DNA of 64,000 nt from Cellulophaga sp. RHA19 (GTDB taxonomy: Bacteria > Bacteroidota > Bacteroidia > Flavobacteriales > Flavobacteriaceae). The notes beneath the pieces are model-generated. The model had not been told where the DNA came from. It was given only the letters and a program-made list of their open reading frames with translations, and did not search any database. Made by a program: the position numbers and the translations under genes. The stretch is from NCBI RefSeq assembly GCF_002813425.1, contig NZ_PHUL01000001.1, positions 3,355,001-3,419,000 of the forward strand, read 5' to 3'. Positions 32,733-41,952 of this stretch are shown here, piece by piece (position 1 is the first letter of the stretch; each line of letters opens with the position of its first letter).

Positions 32733-34367
32733 ATGATATCCTCCATACTTAAATTAAAGCTTAACTTAAGACTTACAATTTTAATATTAGTTGTCTTAAA
32801 CACAACAAACATTTACTGCCAAGACAATAGACAAACAGAAAATTATTTAAATTTGGCACGTGAGTGGGCTCACAAAAATCCTGACAGTTCTGCTTATTAT
32901 TTTAAACAAAAAATAGACTTAGATCTTGAGAAAAAAGACACCATTTCTGCAATAAAGGCATTAAAAGAAATATCTATTTTATATTCTCATAATTTAAATT
33001 ACAGCAAGTCTTATGATGGATACTGGAAAGCACTCTTACTTGCAGACAAAATAAAAGACCCTAAGTTAACAGCAGATGTTTACCAAGAAATTGGGTGGCT
33101 TTATAGTTTTTATAAGCGTGATGAAAAAGCTCTAGAATACTTTAATAAAAGTATTAAACTTAGAAAGATAAAATTTAAAAAAAATGAATCTAACGCCCAT
33201 TTTATTGCGAGTGATTATTTTTCTATAGTTAATTTATACAGAGGTAATAAAAATTACAAAAAAGCAGCACAATACCTAGATTCTTGTATTTACTACCAAG
33301 CTAAATTAGAACCAAAATTAACTAGTTATTATATTAAAGCGGAAAAAGGATATTTAGAAGCTGTTAAAGGCAACTATAATACTGCAATAGAAAAACTAGA
33401 CAGCTGTAAAAACCACTTCACCTACAAAGACAAAACATACCTGGCAGTTATATACGCACTAAATGCAGATGTATATAGAATGATGCATAAGTATGACGAA
33501 AGTATTTTAGAGTATAAAAAATCTATAAGCTTATCTGAAAATAATAAAAGTCATTTAAATTATAAGCTAAAAGCATATGAAGGGTTAAAAGAAATTTACC
33601 TTGACTTAAAAAATTACAAAGAAGCTTACTACTATTTAAATAAGGAAAAAGTTCTAAATAATAAAATATTCGGAATTACTAGTGAAAACAGTAAACATCT
33701 ACTAGAGATTAAAGATAATTATAGATTAGAAAAAGAAAAACAAGAAGACGCTTTACAAGAACAACTAATAGCTAATTATGAACAGGAGGACAAAATTTGG
33801 CTTTTAAAGTCAATAATTCTCATCATTCTTATTATATCCCTTCTTTTTTACGGTATTGTTTTAATAAAACAAATAAAAAACAAGCACAGAACTGAAAAGC
33901 AAATAATTACCGAGAAGCAAAAATTAAAAACTCAGAAAACAAATGAGGTTTTAGAATTAAAAAACAAAGAGCTTACCCAGGCAGCATTAAGATTAATAGA
34001 GAAAGATGAATTTATTGCTGGCTTACAAAAGAAGATAGAAGTAGCAGGAGAAACTGTAAATAAAAAAGTTATTTTAAGAGCCCTAAAAACTTTTCAAGGG
34101 ACTCCTAGTAAAAATTGGTCTGAGTTTGAAGCTCGTTTTACTACAATAAACCAAAGCTTTTACGAAAATCTTAGAGTAAAATTCCCACAGTTAAGCCAGA
34201 CAGATCAAAAAATATGCGCTTTAGTCCGCTTAAATTTCCCTAGTAAGGATATGTCTAAATTACTGGGTATTTCTGTAGAAAGCGTACACACATCTAGATA
34301 TAGGCTTAGAAAAAAACTTGGTTTAAAAAGAGAAGATAACCTAGAAGATTTTATCAGTAGATTTTAA
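32733..34367 (+). CDS. Membrane-spanning TPR regulator with LuxR-like HTH
   Basis: The ATG at 32733 is preferred to the TTG at 32706; the product is 544 residues. A signal/anchor (about 8-29) is followed by five or more TPR helix pairs (about 35-330), a single membrane helix (about 355-378), a lysine/glutamate-rich coiled coil, and a C-terminal LuxR-type helix-turn-helix (about 486-540) reading DMSKLLGISVESVHTSRYRLR. Topology suggests a periplasmic TPR sensor and a cytosolic DNA-binding head, a one-component system. Such regulators often sit beside SusC/SusD pairs in Bacteroidota. The operator-like repeats flank this gene, supporting control of the SusC 2 operon. Confidence 0.85.
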   Translation: MISSILKLKLNLRLTILILVVLNTTNIYCQDNRQTENYLNLAREWAHKNPDSSAYYFKQKIDLDLEKKDTISAIKALKEISILYSHNLNYSKSYDGYWKALLLADKIKDPKLTADVYQEIGWLYSFYKRDEKALEYFNKSIKLRKIKFKKNESNAHFIASDYFSIVNLYRGNKNYKKAAQYLDSCIYYQAKLEPKLTSYYIKAEKGYLEAVKGNYNTAIEKLDSCKNHFTYKDKTYLAVIYALNADVYRMMHKYDESILEYKKSISLSENNKSHLNYKLKAYEGLKEIYLDLKNYKEAYYYLNKEKVLNNKIFGITSENSKHLLEIKDNYRLEKEKQEDALQEQLIANYEQEDKIWLLKSIILIILIISLLFYGIVLIKQIKNKHRTEKQIITEKQKLKTQKTNEVLELKNKELTQAALRLIEKDEFIAGLQKKIEVAGETVNKKVILRALKTFQGTPSKNWSEFEARFTTINQSFYENLRVKFPQLSQTDQKICALVRLNFPSKDMSKLLGISVESVHTSRYRLRKKLGLKREDNLEDFISRF

Positions 34368-34494
34368 AACTACGTCGTTATACATTAACACCATTGGTTC
34401 AGAAAAAAAAGGATTAGCATTTAAATCACAGAAATGTAAACCACTGATAACAAGTAGCTAATAAAAATAAACAAATGCAAATTGTTCATTACAA

Positions 34495-34549
34495 GTCTAG
34501 TTAAAATTGCATTTTGTAGTGTTTTGTTTAGTTCTAGTCTAGTTAAAAT
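34495..34549 (+). promoter_or_regulatory. Paired GTCTAGTTAAAAT elements upstream of SusC 2
   Basis: Identical 13-mers GTCTAGTTAAAAT lie at 34495-34507 and 34537-34549, exactly 42 bases apart (about four helical turns). The second ends 25 bases before a one-mismatch -7 box AACATTTG (34575-34582), placing it where an activator would stand in for a missing -33 TTG. The same element, inverted, is in front of the regulator gene. Confidence 0.55.
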
Positions 34550-34609
34550 AACACATACATGGGTTAATATAAACAACATTTGTAGCTAATTAACTTAAAC
34601 AAACTTTTT

Positions 34610-37600
34610 ATGAAAATTAAACTTAATTTAACAAGAAGGTTAAAGCCCAAATTACTCGTTTGGGTGCTATTCTTCAGTTTTACCTTTGGGTATGCACAAA
34701 CTAGTGAGGTAAAAGGTACCGTTATTGCTGAAGGCTTTCCTATTGGAGGCGTAAATGTAATAATTAAAGGTACAATTAATGGTACTTATACAGATTTTGA
34801 TGGTAACTATACAATTAAAGCCGAAAAAGGTAACACTCTTGTTTACAGCTATGTTGGTTACAAGTCTAAAGAAATTTTATTAACCGGCCAGGAAAATATT
34901 AATGTAACTTTAGAGCCAGATGCTGCTGCTTTACAAGAAGTTATAGTTATTGGTTACGGTACTCAAAAGAAAAAAGAAGTTACTGGTGCTGTAGTAAATA
35001 TTAGTAATGATGTAATAGACAAAACAGCTACATCAGATCTTGGTACAGCTCTACAAGGCCAGGTTGCTGGTGTAAATATACAAGCTAGTAGTGGTAGACC
35101 TGGAGAAGCTGCAAATGTACAAATTAGAGGGCTAGGCTCTGTTAGTCCAAATGCTCTAGGCCCATTATACGTTGTAGATGGTATTCCTTACGAAGATAAT
35201 CCAAACATATCTCCAGAACTTATATCTTCTGTAGATATTTTAAAAGATGGTGCAGCAGCATCAATATATGGTACAAGAGCATCTAACGGTGTTATACTTA
35301 TAACTACAAAAAAAGGAAAGTCTGGTAGTATAAAAGTAGACTTTAACACTTATACAAGCATACAAGATATTACATCTGGTACAGCTTTAATGAATACACA
35401 ACAGCAGATATATGCAGAAGATGTAATGCTTAAAGCACTAGGGAGAGATCCTTTAATTTTCTTTTTTAATCCAGATGCATTAGATTATGACTCAGATTTT
35501 GTGGGTGATGTTCAAAATGATGGCGCTATAATAAGAAACTACAGTTTAGGTGTTTCTGGTGGTAGTGAAAACTTAACACTAAGCTTCAATACAAATTACT
35601 TTAACCAAGATGGTATTTTAGTTAATTCTGGTTTTGACAGGCTAGCAACTCGTTTTACAGGTGAGTTTAGAAAAAATAAATTTAAAGCATTTGCTACAAT
35701 TGGCTATACAAATGAAAATAGAGAGCAAGAGCCTTGGGGTTTGTATGAGTATTCTATAGCTCAAAAACCTTGGCAACCACCTTTAACTGGTTTAAACAGC
35801 GTTGGTGGTAACGGCGTAGAAATTCCGGTACGTAATGCTATATTATACAGTTACCTTTCTCAGCAACTAAATAATGAAGACGACCGTAAAACAACAAGCG
35901 TAAATATTGCTGCTAATTTACAATATGAGTTCTTTGATGGTTTTACGTATAAAGTAAACCTGGGTAGAAATACATATGACTATAGTCGTTCTTTCTTTCA
36001 ACCACAATATTTAGTATATGACAAAGATGGTTTAAACCCTACTGCATCTAGAGAAAATGCAAAATTAGAAGAGAACTTTGTTTCTACAGAAAGAAACGTT
36101 ATTGAAAATATGTTTACCTATAAAAAATCTTTAGGGAAACATAATTTAAACTTTTTAGCTGTTTTATCTTATGAAGAGTTTAATTCTAAATCACTAGGTT
36201 TAGGGGTTAACTTTAGTGAGGAGTCTGGTAACAGTTCAAAAACACTAGGTTCTGGTAGTGACCCTATTGCTCCTACTTCTTTTATTGATGAAAGAAAGCT
36301 AGCTGGTAAACTTGGGAGAATACAATATAATTTTGATGAGAAATACTTATTTTCTGCTAGTTACAGAAGAGATGGTTCTTCTCGCTTCTCAGAAAAAAAT
36401 AGATATGGTGACTTTTATGGATTTTCTGCCGGTTGGAATATTCATGAAGAAAACTTTTTTAAAAATATATCTTTTGTAAACCAGTTTAAACTTAGAGTTA
36501 GTTATGCAGAGTTAGGAAATCAAAACATACCTTCATACTCATACATACCATCTATAGAAAGTGGTGTTAATTATCCTTTTGGTGGTAATGAAACATTAAG
36601 CTTTGGATTAACACAAAGAAGATTTGTGGATCCAAATATTAAATGGGAAACTACAATATCTAAAAACATTGGTATAGATCTTACTTTATTAGAAAACAAA
36701 CTAAACATTACAGCAGATGTTTACCAAAACGATAAAAAAGATATGCTACTAGAGGAGCGTTTACCTTCCTCTGCAGGTACTTATCACCCTAACACTAATG
36801 TTTATGACACTAAAGTTATTAACGCTGGTAATATGGTTAATAAGGGTATAGAGTTGGCCGCAAGCTTTAAAAACAGGTCTAAAAAAGGAGATTTTGGTTA
36901 TACAATTAGTGCAACTTTTACTAAGAATGATAATGAGGTTACTAACCTTAATGGCACAACAAGAGGTTATGGTAACGGAAGACCTTCTACAGTTTTAGGT
37001 GGTAATATAGATTTTACTACTTTTTTAGCAGAAGGTTATGAGGCTGGCGCCTTTTTCTTAGTACAGCATGATGGTGTTATTAAAACACAAGAACAGTTAG
37101 ATGCTTACAAAGTAATTAATAAAAGTGCACAGTTAGGAGATATGATGTACAAGGATATAGATGGCAATAATGTTATTAATGACAATGACCGTGTGTACTC
37201 TGGATCTGGACAAGCAGATTTTGAAGCTGGCTTAAGCTTAAATTTAGATTATAAAAACTTTGACTTCTACATTCAATCTTATTTCTCTAAAGGAGCAGAA
37301 ATTTATAACGGAGCTAAATACTATGCTTACACTCAGGGTAGGCACTTAGAGCAATTTTATATGTGGAGCCCACAAAATCCTAATTCTGATGTTCCTACAA
37401 ATAGGCAAAACTCTATTCATAATAATGTAAGGTCTAGATCTGATTATTTTTTAGAAGATGGTACTTACTTTAGAATTAGAAACATTAGCCTTGGTTATAC
37501 ACTTAAAGACATACCAGAACTAGGACTAAATTCTGCAAGAATATACCTTTCTGCAACTAACCCATTTACGTTTACAGAATACACAGGTTATGATCCTGAG

Positions 37601-37693
37601 GTTGGTGGTGATGGTATATTTACTAGAGGAATTGATAAAGGTAACTACCCAGTTGCAAGACAATTTTTACTTGGAGTGCAATTGCACTTTTAA
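34610..37693 (+). CDS. SusC/RagA-type TonB-linked outer-membrane transporter (pair 2)
   Basis: A 1027-residue SusC protein: signal peptide (about 1-30, ending GYAQ), CarboxypepD_reg-like domain (about 33-108, GTVIAEGFPIGGVNVIIKG), TonB-box-like LQEVIVIGYGTQKKKEVTGAV, plug (about 125-245) with VQIRGLGSVSPNALGPLYVVDGIP, and a large barrel ending in FLLGVQLHF. It is the first gene of an operon SusC-SusD-lipoprotein that ends at the hairpin at 41041. Regulation is probably through the paired elements at 34495-34549. Confidence 0.95.
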   Translation: MKIKLNLTRRLKPKLLVWVLFFSFTFGYAQTSEVKGTVIAEGFPIGGVNVIIKGTINGTYTDFDGNYTIKAEKGNTLVYSYVGYKSKEILLTGQENINVTLEPDAAALQEVIVIGYGTQKKKEVTGAVVNISNDVIDKTATSDLGTALQGQVAGVNIQASSGRPGEAANVQIRGLGSVSPNALGPLYVVDGIPYEDNPNISPELISSVDILKDGAAASIYGTRASNGVILITTKKGKSGSIKVDFNTYTSIQDITSGTALMNTQQQIYAEDVMLKALGRDPLIFFFNPDALDYDSDFVGDVQNDGAIIRNYSLGVSGGSENLTLSFNTNYFNQDGILVNSGFDRLATRFTGEFRKNKFKAFATIGYTNENREQEPWGLYEYSIAQKPWQPPLTGLNSVGGNGVEIPVRNAILYSYLSQQLNNEDDRKTTSVNIAANLQYEFFDGFTYKVNLGRNTYDYSRSFFQPQYLVYDKDGLNPTASRENAKLEENFVSTERNVIENMFTYKKSLGKHNLNFLAVLSYEEFNSKSLGLGVNFSEESGNSSKTLGSGSDPIAPTSFIDERKLAGKLGRIQYNFDEKYLFSASYRRDGSSRFSEKNRYGDFYGFSAGWNIHEENFFKNISFVNQFKLRVSYAELGNQNIPSYSYIPSIESGVNYPFGGNETLSFGLTQRRFVDPNIKWETTISKNIGIDLTLLENKLNITADVYQNDKKDMLLEERLPSSAGTYHPNTNVYDTKVINAGNMVNKGIELAASFKNRSKKGDFGYTISATFTKNDNEVTNLNGTTRGYGNGRPSTVLGGNIDFTTFLAEGYEAGAFFLVQHDGVIKTQEQLDAYKVINKSAQLGDMMYKDIDGNNVINDNDRVYSGSGQADFEAGLSLNLDYKNFDFYIQSYFSKGAEIYNGAKYYAYTQGRHLEQFYMWSPQNPNSDVPTNRQNSIHNNVRSRSDYFLEDGTYFRIRNISLGYTLKDIPELGLNSARIYLSATNPFTFTEYTGYDPEVGGDGIFTRGIDKGNYPVARQFLLGVQLHF

Positions 37694-37713
37694 TAACTGA
37701 TTAATTTACAATT

Positions 37714-39444
37714 ATGAAAATATCAAAAATACATTTAACTATAGCAACACTTGTTACTATACTTATACTCACAAGCTGTAATGAAGACAGGTTTTTTGAC
37801 CAAGAAAATCCTAACTCTATTACATCTGAAACTTTTTGGAAAACAGAACAACAATTTAATAGTGGACTAACAACTGTATACGGTGCTCTACAGTTTCAAA
37901 GTATTAGTGGCGGAGAATTACAATTTGAAATGGCTCTAGGAGACATTGCAGGATCTGAATCTTGGTACAGGCCAACTGCCTTTAGAAACTTAACATATAC
38001 AGATGCTACGTACTACGTTACCGATAAATGGAACGAACTATACATTGGTATATTTAGAGCAAACCAAATTATAGAGTTTATTGAAAAAGCAGACGAATCT
38101 AACTTTACTGGAGATAGTAAAGCACAGATTGAAGCACAGGCAAAATTTTTAAGAGCTTTCTTTTATTTTCAAGTAGCTAACACTTACGGTGGTGCTATAA
38201 TACACACGGGGATACCTAAAACAGAAGAAGAATTAAACAAACCTATGTCTACCATTGCCGATGTAAATTCATCTATAATTATTCCAGACTTATTGTTTGC
38301 TCAAAATAATTTACCAAGAACTTGGGGTGCAGATGATACTGGTAGAGTTACTTGGGGAGCTGCAACATCTTTATTAGGTAAAGTATACTTATATGCTAAA
38401 GATTGGCCAAATGCAGTTACACAATTTAAAAATGTAGTAGAGTCTGATTTGTACCAACTAACACCTAATGTTATGGACAACTATACAGATGAGAATGAAT
38501 TTAATAGCGAGTCTATTTTTGAAGTTGCTTACTCTGCAGAACTAAGCCCTGGAGTACCTGGTGGTAATGTAGACGATACACCTAGCAACTCGGGCGCAGA
38601 GGCCTCTACTATGGCAACTGCTTTAGGGCAATTAAGCTTTGGCGCATACAACACTCTATTACCAACATATTATTTACACGAGCTTTTTACAAATGATGAA
38701 GTAGACCTTACAAACCCTATTAACGATGGCAATACTTGGTCTAAAAGAATGAATTCTAGTATTGTACCAATTAATGGTGAAGGCTTGTATTATGGCTTAG
38801 AGATTGGTGAAAAAGGAGGCTGGGCATTTGGACAAAGTGCTTATATTAAAAAATTTACAAATTGGTATAGCTTAAAAGCAGAGGATAGTAGAAATAGATC
38901 TGGTATTAACTTTAGACACATTAGACTTGCAGATGTATACTTAATGTATGCAGAAGCAGTAATTAATAATAGTAGCGATTTTGCAACGGCTATTACATAT
39001 ATAGATCTTGTAAGAAGCAGAGCTGGTGTAAAAACACTACAACAATATATGGATGAAAACGGAGGTATGTTTCCGCAATTACACATAAGCAAGCAAGTAC
39101 ATGGCACACAGCCATTAGTTACTGCTTCTCCTAGCAGTGTAATGACTCATATACAAAGAGTAGAGAGACCATTAGAGCTATGTTATGAAGGTCACCGTTG
39201 GAAAGATTTAGTAAGGTGGGGTATTGTTAAAGACGTATTTACAGAGCTAAGAGCAGACGAGGTTTGGAGAACAGAAAACAAAACAGCATTAGCTATAGAT
39301 GATAACGGTATTGCTCCTTTATTTATTAAAGAACGTATAAGACCAGATTTCTTTTTGGCTGTAGATAATTATGATTCTACTACCCATGACTACTTTCCTG
39401 TACCTGCGCAAGAATTACAAACAAATGATAATTTTAACAACTAA
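37714..39444 (+). CDS. SusD/RagB-like surface lipoprotein (pair 2)
   Basis: A 576-residue SusD lipoprotein (lipobox LTSC, Cys22, then NEDRFFDQENP). It has the classical RagB/SusD order: an N-terminal SusD-like domain with ETFWKTEQQFNSGLTTVYGALQ and KFLRAFFYFQVANTYGG, and a C-terminal RagB domain with RHIRLADVYLMYAEAV and RVERPLELCYEGHRWKDLVRWG. It lies 20 bases after SusC 2. It binds the substrate at the cell surface; the substrate is not readable from sequence. Confidence 0.95.
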   Translation: MKISKIHLTIATLVTILILTSCNEDRFFDQENPNSITSETFWKTEQQFNSGLTTVYGALQFQSISGGELQFEMALGDIAGSESWYRPTAFRNLTYTDATYYVTDKWNELYIGIFRANQIIEFIEKADESNFTGDSKAQIEAQAKFLRAFFYFQVANTYGGAIIHTGIPKTEEELNKPMSTIADVNSSIIIPDLLFAQNNLPRTWGADDTGRVTWGAATSLLGKVYLYAKDWPNAVTQFKNVVESDLYQLTPNVMDNYTDENEFNSESIFEVAYSAELSPGVPGGNVDDTPSNSGAEASTMATALGQLSFGAYNTLLPTYYLHELFTNDEVDLTNPINDGNTWSKRMNSSIVPINGEGLYYGLEIGEKGGWAFGQSAYIKKFTNWYSLKAEDSRNRSGINFRHIRLADVYLMYAEAVINNSSDFATAITYIDLVRSRAGVKTLQQYMDENGGMFPQLHISKQVHGTQPLVTASPSSVMTHIQRVERPLELCYEGHRWKDLVRWGIVKDVFTELRADEVWRTENKTALAIDDNGIAPLFIKERIRPDFFLAVDNYDSTTHDYFPVPAQELQTNDNFNN

Positions 39445-39454
39445 AAAACACAAT

Positions 39455-41020
39455 ATGAAACATATATTAAGACCAAAATTATTGTGGTTGGCTTTTATGT
39501 CTTTTATCTTTATTGCTTCTTGTAATGAGGATGATACTGAAGGGTTAACAGAACCTAGTCACAGGGTTATATTTACCTCTGAGATGGATTTTGAAAATAA
39601 AGTAGAAATTAATGGTAGTATTACTTTTGGTGATGCTTCTCCTGGTGTAGTATCTAGAGAATGGAATTTTCCAGAAGGTACAGCAAACGTAAGTAATTCT
39701 GCAGAACAAAACGTAAAAGCTACATTTAAAAAAGCGGGTGTACATAATGTTACTTTAAATCAAGTTTTTAAGAATGATGCTTATGTTGGTACGCAGCTTA
39801 AAGGAAAAGAATTAGACACAACAATAGTTGTTACTGTTTTAAATCCTGTAAAAACAGAAATTAAAGCTAATTACATAAATCCAGACGGTACTTTAGGTGC
39901 TGCGTTAGATATTAGTGATAATGCAGAAAATGAAGTTGTTGCCAGTAGATCTGTACAATTTTCATATGTTGTAGATGGTGAACCTGAAGTTTTTAAATGG
40001 AACATAGACGGTGGTGACCCTGCAACTTTTGATGGTACTGACACAGAAGTTAATGTAAAATACAAAAGACAAGGCACATACAATTTAAGCTTTGCTGCTA
40101 CAAGACAAAGACCTTTTGGTGGCGATACAATTTCTTTTAAAAATTTAATAAAAGTAATACCTTCTACAGACCCTGTAGACTTAGAAAAGGTTGTTGATAA
40201 AAACGGAGCTATTGCACTTGTTTTTAGTAGAGAAATGGATGAAACATCTTTAAATGCTGCTGACTTTAATGTTACAATAACAAATAATGAAACCAATATA
40301 CCTGCAACTGTTGGTACAGTAAATATAGACAGTGATGAGGGTAACATTGTATTAATTAATTTAGATGGTACTACTATTTATAATAATGATATTATAAACG
40401 TAAGTTATACCAAAGGAGCATTAAAAACTTTAGATGGTGTAGAGTCTGAAAGCTTTGTAGATAGTCAGCTTATTTTTAATAAAGTAAATATTTTGAAAGA
40501 ATCATCAGACTATGATTATAGTTTTGAAAACTCTACCGCTGCTAATTGGCCATATACAAATTGGGGAGCTCCATGGGATGCATATAGCTTAGAAATTTCT
40601 ACTGACCAAGCACAAGATGGTACTAAGAGTGCTTATATAGAAATGGATGCCAATGGAGGTATGATAATTGGACACAAAACAACATCTGGAGACAATATAA
40701 CTTTTTCTGTAGAAGCTGGTAAAACTTATGAAATTGGTGTTTGGGTGTACGTAACTAGTTTAGGTAATAATAATGCCGCTGGTTTTGATCCAGATCTACG
40801 TTTCTTTTGGTTCCCAGACACAGATTGGGCCGTAAGTGGAAATCCAAATTTTGGTAGTGACTTTACTGTAGGTGAATGGGTATACAGTTCTACTTTTGTA
40901 GAATTTAGCACCACTGGTGATAAATCATTTCAAATAAGAGGTTATAACCAAGATAATCCTGAAATAATAAGTTTTTATATGGATAATTTAAGCGTTTCTG
41001 AGGCTTCACTTAGACCATAA
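39455..41020 (+). CDS. Surface glycan-binding-type lipoprotein (SusE/F position)
   Basis: The ATG at 39455 is chosen because it gives a lipoprotein signal (FIASC, Cys23) 10 bases after the SusD stop; the frame extends further left only into susD. The 521-residue protein has two PKD-like beta-sandwiches (about 38-120 and 130-225), an Ig-like SwmB-type domain (about 235-335, IALVFSREMD, NVSYTKGALKTLDG) and a C-terminal CBM-like jelly roll (about 355-515, with VEAGKTYEIGVWVYV and FYMDNLSV). In the third position of a Sus-like operon such proteins are surface glycan-binding proteins. No catalytic motif was seen. Confidence 0.82.
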   Translation: MKHILRPKLLWLAFMSFIFIASCNEDDTEGLTEPSHRVIFTSEMDFENKVEINGSITFGDASPGVVSREWNFPEGTANVSNSAEQNVKATFKKAGVHNVTLNQVFKNDAYVGTQLKGKELDTTIVVTVLNPVKTEIKANYINPDGTLGAALDISDNAENEVVASRSVQFSYVVDGEPEVFKWNIDGGDPATFDGTDTEVNVKYKRQGTYNLSFAATRQRPFGGDTISFKNLIKVIPSTDPVDLEKVVDKNGAIALVFSREMDETSLNAADFNVTITNNETNIPATVGTVNIDSDEGNIVLINLDGTTIYNNDIINVSYTKGALKTLDGVESESFVDSQLIFNKVNILKESSDYDYSFENSTAANWPYTNWGAPWDAYSLEISTDQAQDGTKSAYIEMDANGGMIIGHKTTSGDNITFSVEAGKTYEIGVWVYVTSLGNNNAAGFDPDLRFFWFPDTDWAVSGNPNFGSDFTVGEWVYSSTFVEFSTTGDKSFQIRGYNQDNPEIISFYMDNLSVSEASLRP

Positions 41021-41040
41021 TATTTAACTGTTAATATTTT

Positions 41041-41088
41041 AAAACTTGCTCTTGTTTATTACCGTAAACAGGAGCAAGTTTTGTATTT
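41041..41088 (+). terminator. Terminator of the SusC-SusD-SGBP operon
   Basis: An 18-bp stem (41041-41058 with 41065-41082, a single U-G wobble) around a TTACCG loop, followed by GTATTTTTATT. It lies 20 bases after the lipoprotein stop and 24 bases before the next gene, so downstream expression needs read-through or its own promoter. Confidence 0.88.
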
Positions 41089-41111
41089 TTATTGCTCATA
41101 CTTTTTATAAA

Positions 41112-41927
41112 ATGAAACTAAAATATGTATGCCCTTTTTGGGGTCAAGACGGCAAAAGTGCTAACGTTTTTATAGATAATGTTATTAATGCTGGTTACAA
41201 CGCTGTAGAAGTAAATATACCTGCTAATATTAATTTTGAGACACAATTAAAGTCTATTTTAAGCTCTACAGATTTAGATCTTATTGGCCAGCAATGGTTA
41301 CAACCTTTAAATGAGTCTGTAACTGAATATAGTAAACGTTTAGAAGAGCGTTTATATAAGTTAGCAGAGTTTAACCCAATTTTTATTAACTCGCATACAG
41401 GTAGAGATTTTTTTACTTTTGATGAAAACTGTGCTATTTTAGAAACTGTTTTTAAATTTGAAAAAGAAACTGGTATAAACGTATACCATGAAACACATAG
41501 AGGTAGGTTTAATTATAGTGCAAAAACTACAGAGAACTTTATTAATAAGTTTCCTAATTTAAAACTTACCGCAGACTTTTCACATTGGACTGTAGTATCA
41601 GAAAGTTTATTAGAAGACCAAAAAACAGCTGTAGATAAAGCTATAAATAACTCGAGGTATTTACACGCTAGAATAGCAGATACACAAAAGTCACAAGTAA
41701 ATTACCCTTTTACAGATGAAAATAAAATATACTTAGATACATTTACCAATTGGTGGAAACAAATTATTAGCAATGCTCAAAAGACCAAAAAGGACACATT
41801 TTATATTTGTCCAGAATTTGGTCCTTATCCCTATATGCCTTATCAACCTAATACAACAAAACACCTGGTAGACCAATGGGATTTAAATGTAAAAATGATG
41901 CAGTATTTAAAGCAACAAAAATTTTAG
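41112..41927 (+). CDS. Sugar phosphate isomerase/epimerase-like TIM barrel protein
   Basis: The ATG at 41112 (271 residues) is preferred to a TTG at 41046 that lies inside the terminator. The protein fits the xylose-isomerase-like (AP_endonuc_2) TIM barrel. Probable metal ligands are E127 (YHETHRG), D155/H158 (ADFSHW), H185 (LHARIAD) and E235 (CPEFGP), matching the Glu-Asp-His-Glu set of sugar epimerases and hydroxypyruvate isomerases. No signal peptide, so cytosolic. Position between a Sus operon and a P450 operon suggests a step in catabolism of the imported sugar (inference). Confidence 0.8.
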   Translation: MKLKYVCPFWGQDGKSANVFIDNVINAGYNAVEVNIPANINFETQLKSILSSTDLDLIGQQWLQPLNESVTEYSKRLEERLYKLAEFNPIFINSHTGRDFFTFDENCAILETVFKFEKETGINVYHETHRGRFNYSAKTTENFINKFPNLKLTADFSHWTVVSESLLEDQKTAVDKAINNSRYLHARIADTQKSQVNYPFTDENKIYLDTFTNWWKQIISNAQKTKKDTFYICPEFGPYPYMPYQPNTTKHLVDQWDLNVKMMQYLKQQKF

Positions 41928-41952
41928 ATAAATAACATATTACTTTGTGCTT

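Noticed and set aside
39371..39454. Extended start for the surface glycan-binding lipoprotein
   Set aside because: It overlaps susD and places the signal peptide internally; ATG at 39455 is consistent with the lipobox.
39871..40347. 158-codon minus-strand ORF opposite the SGBP gene
   Set aside because: Antisense to a well-supported lipoprotein gene; serine/leucine-rich shadow composition.
41046..41111. TTG start for the isomerase-like protein
   Set aside because: It lies within the hairpin terminator and adds residues not seen in TIM-barrel isomerases.
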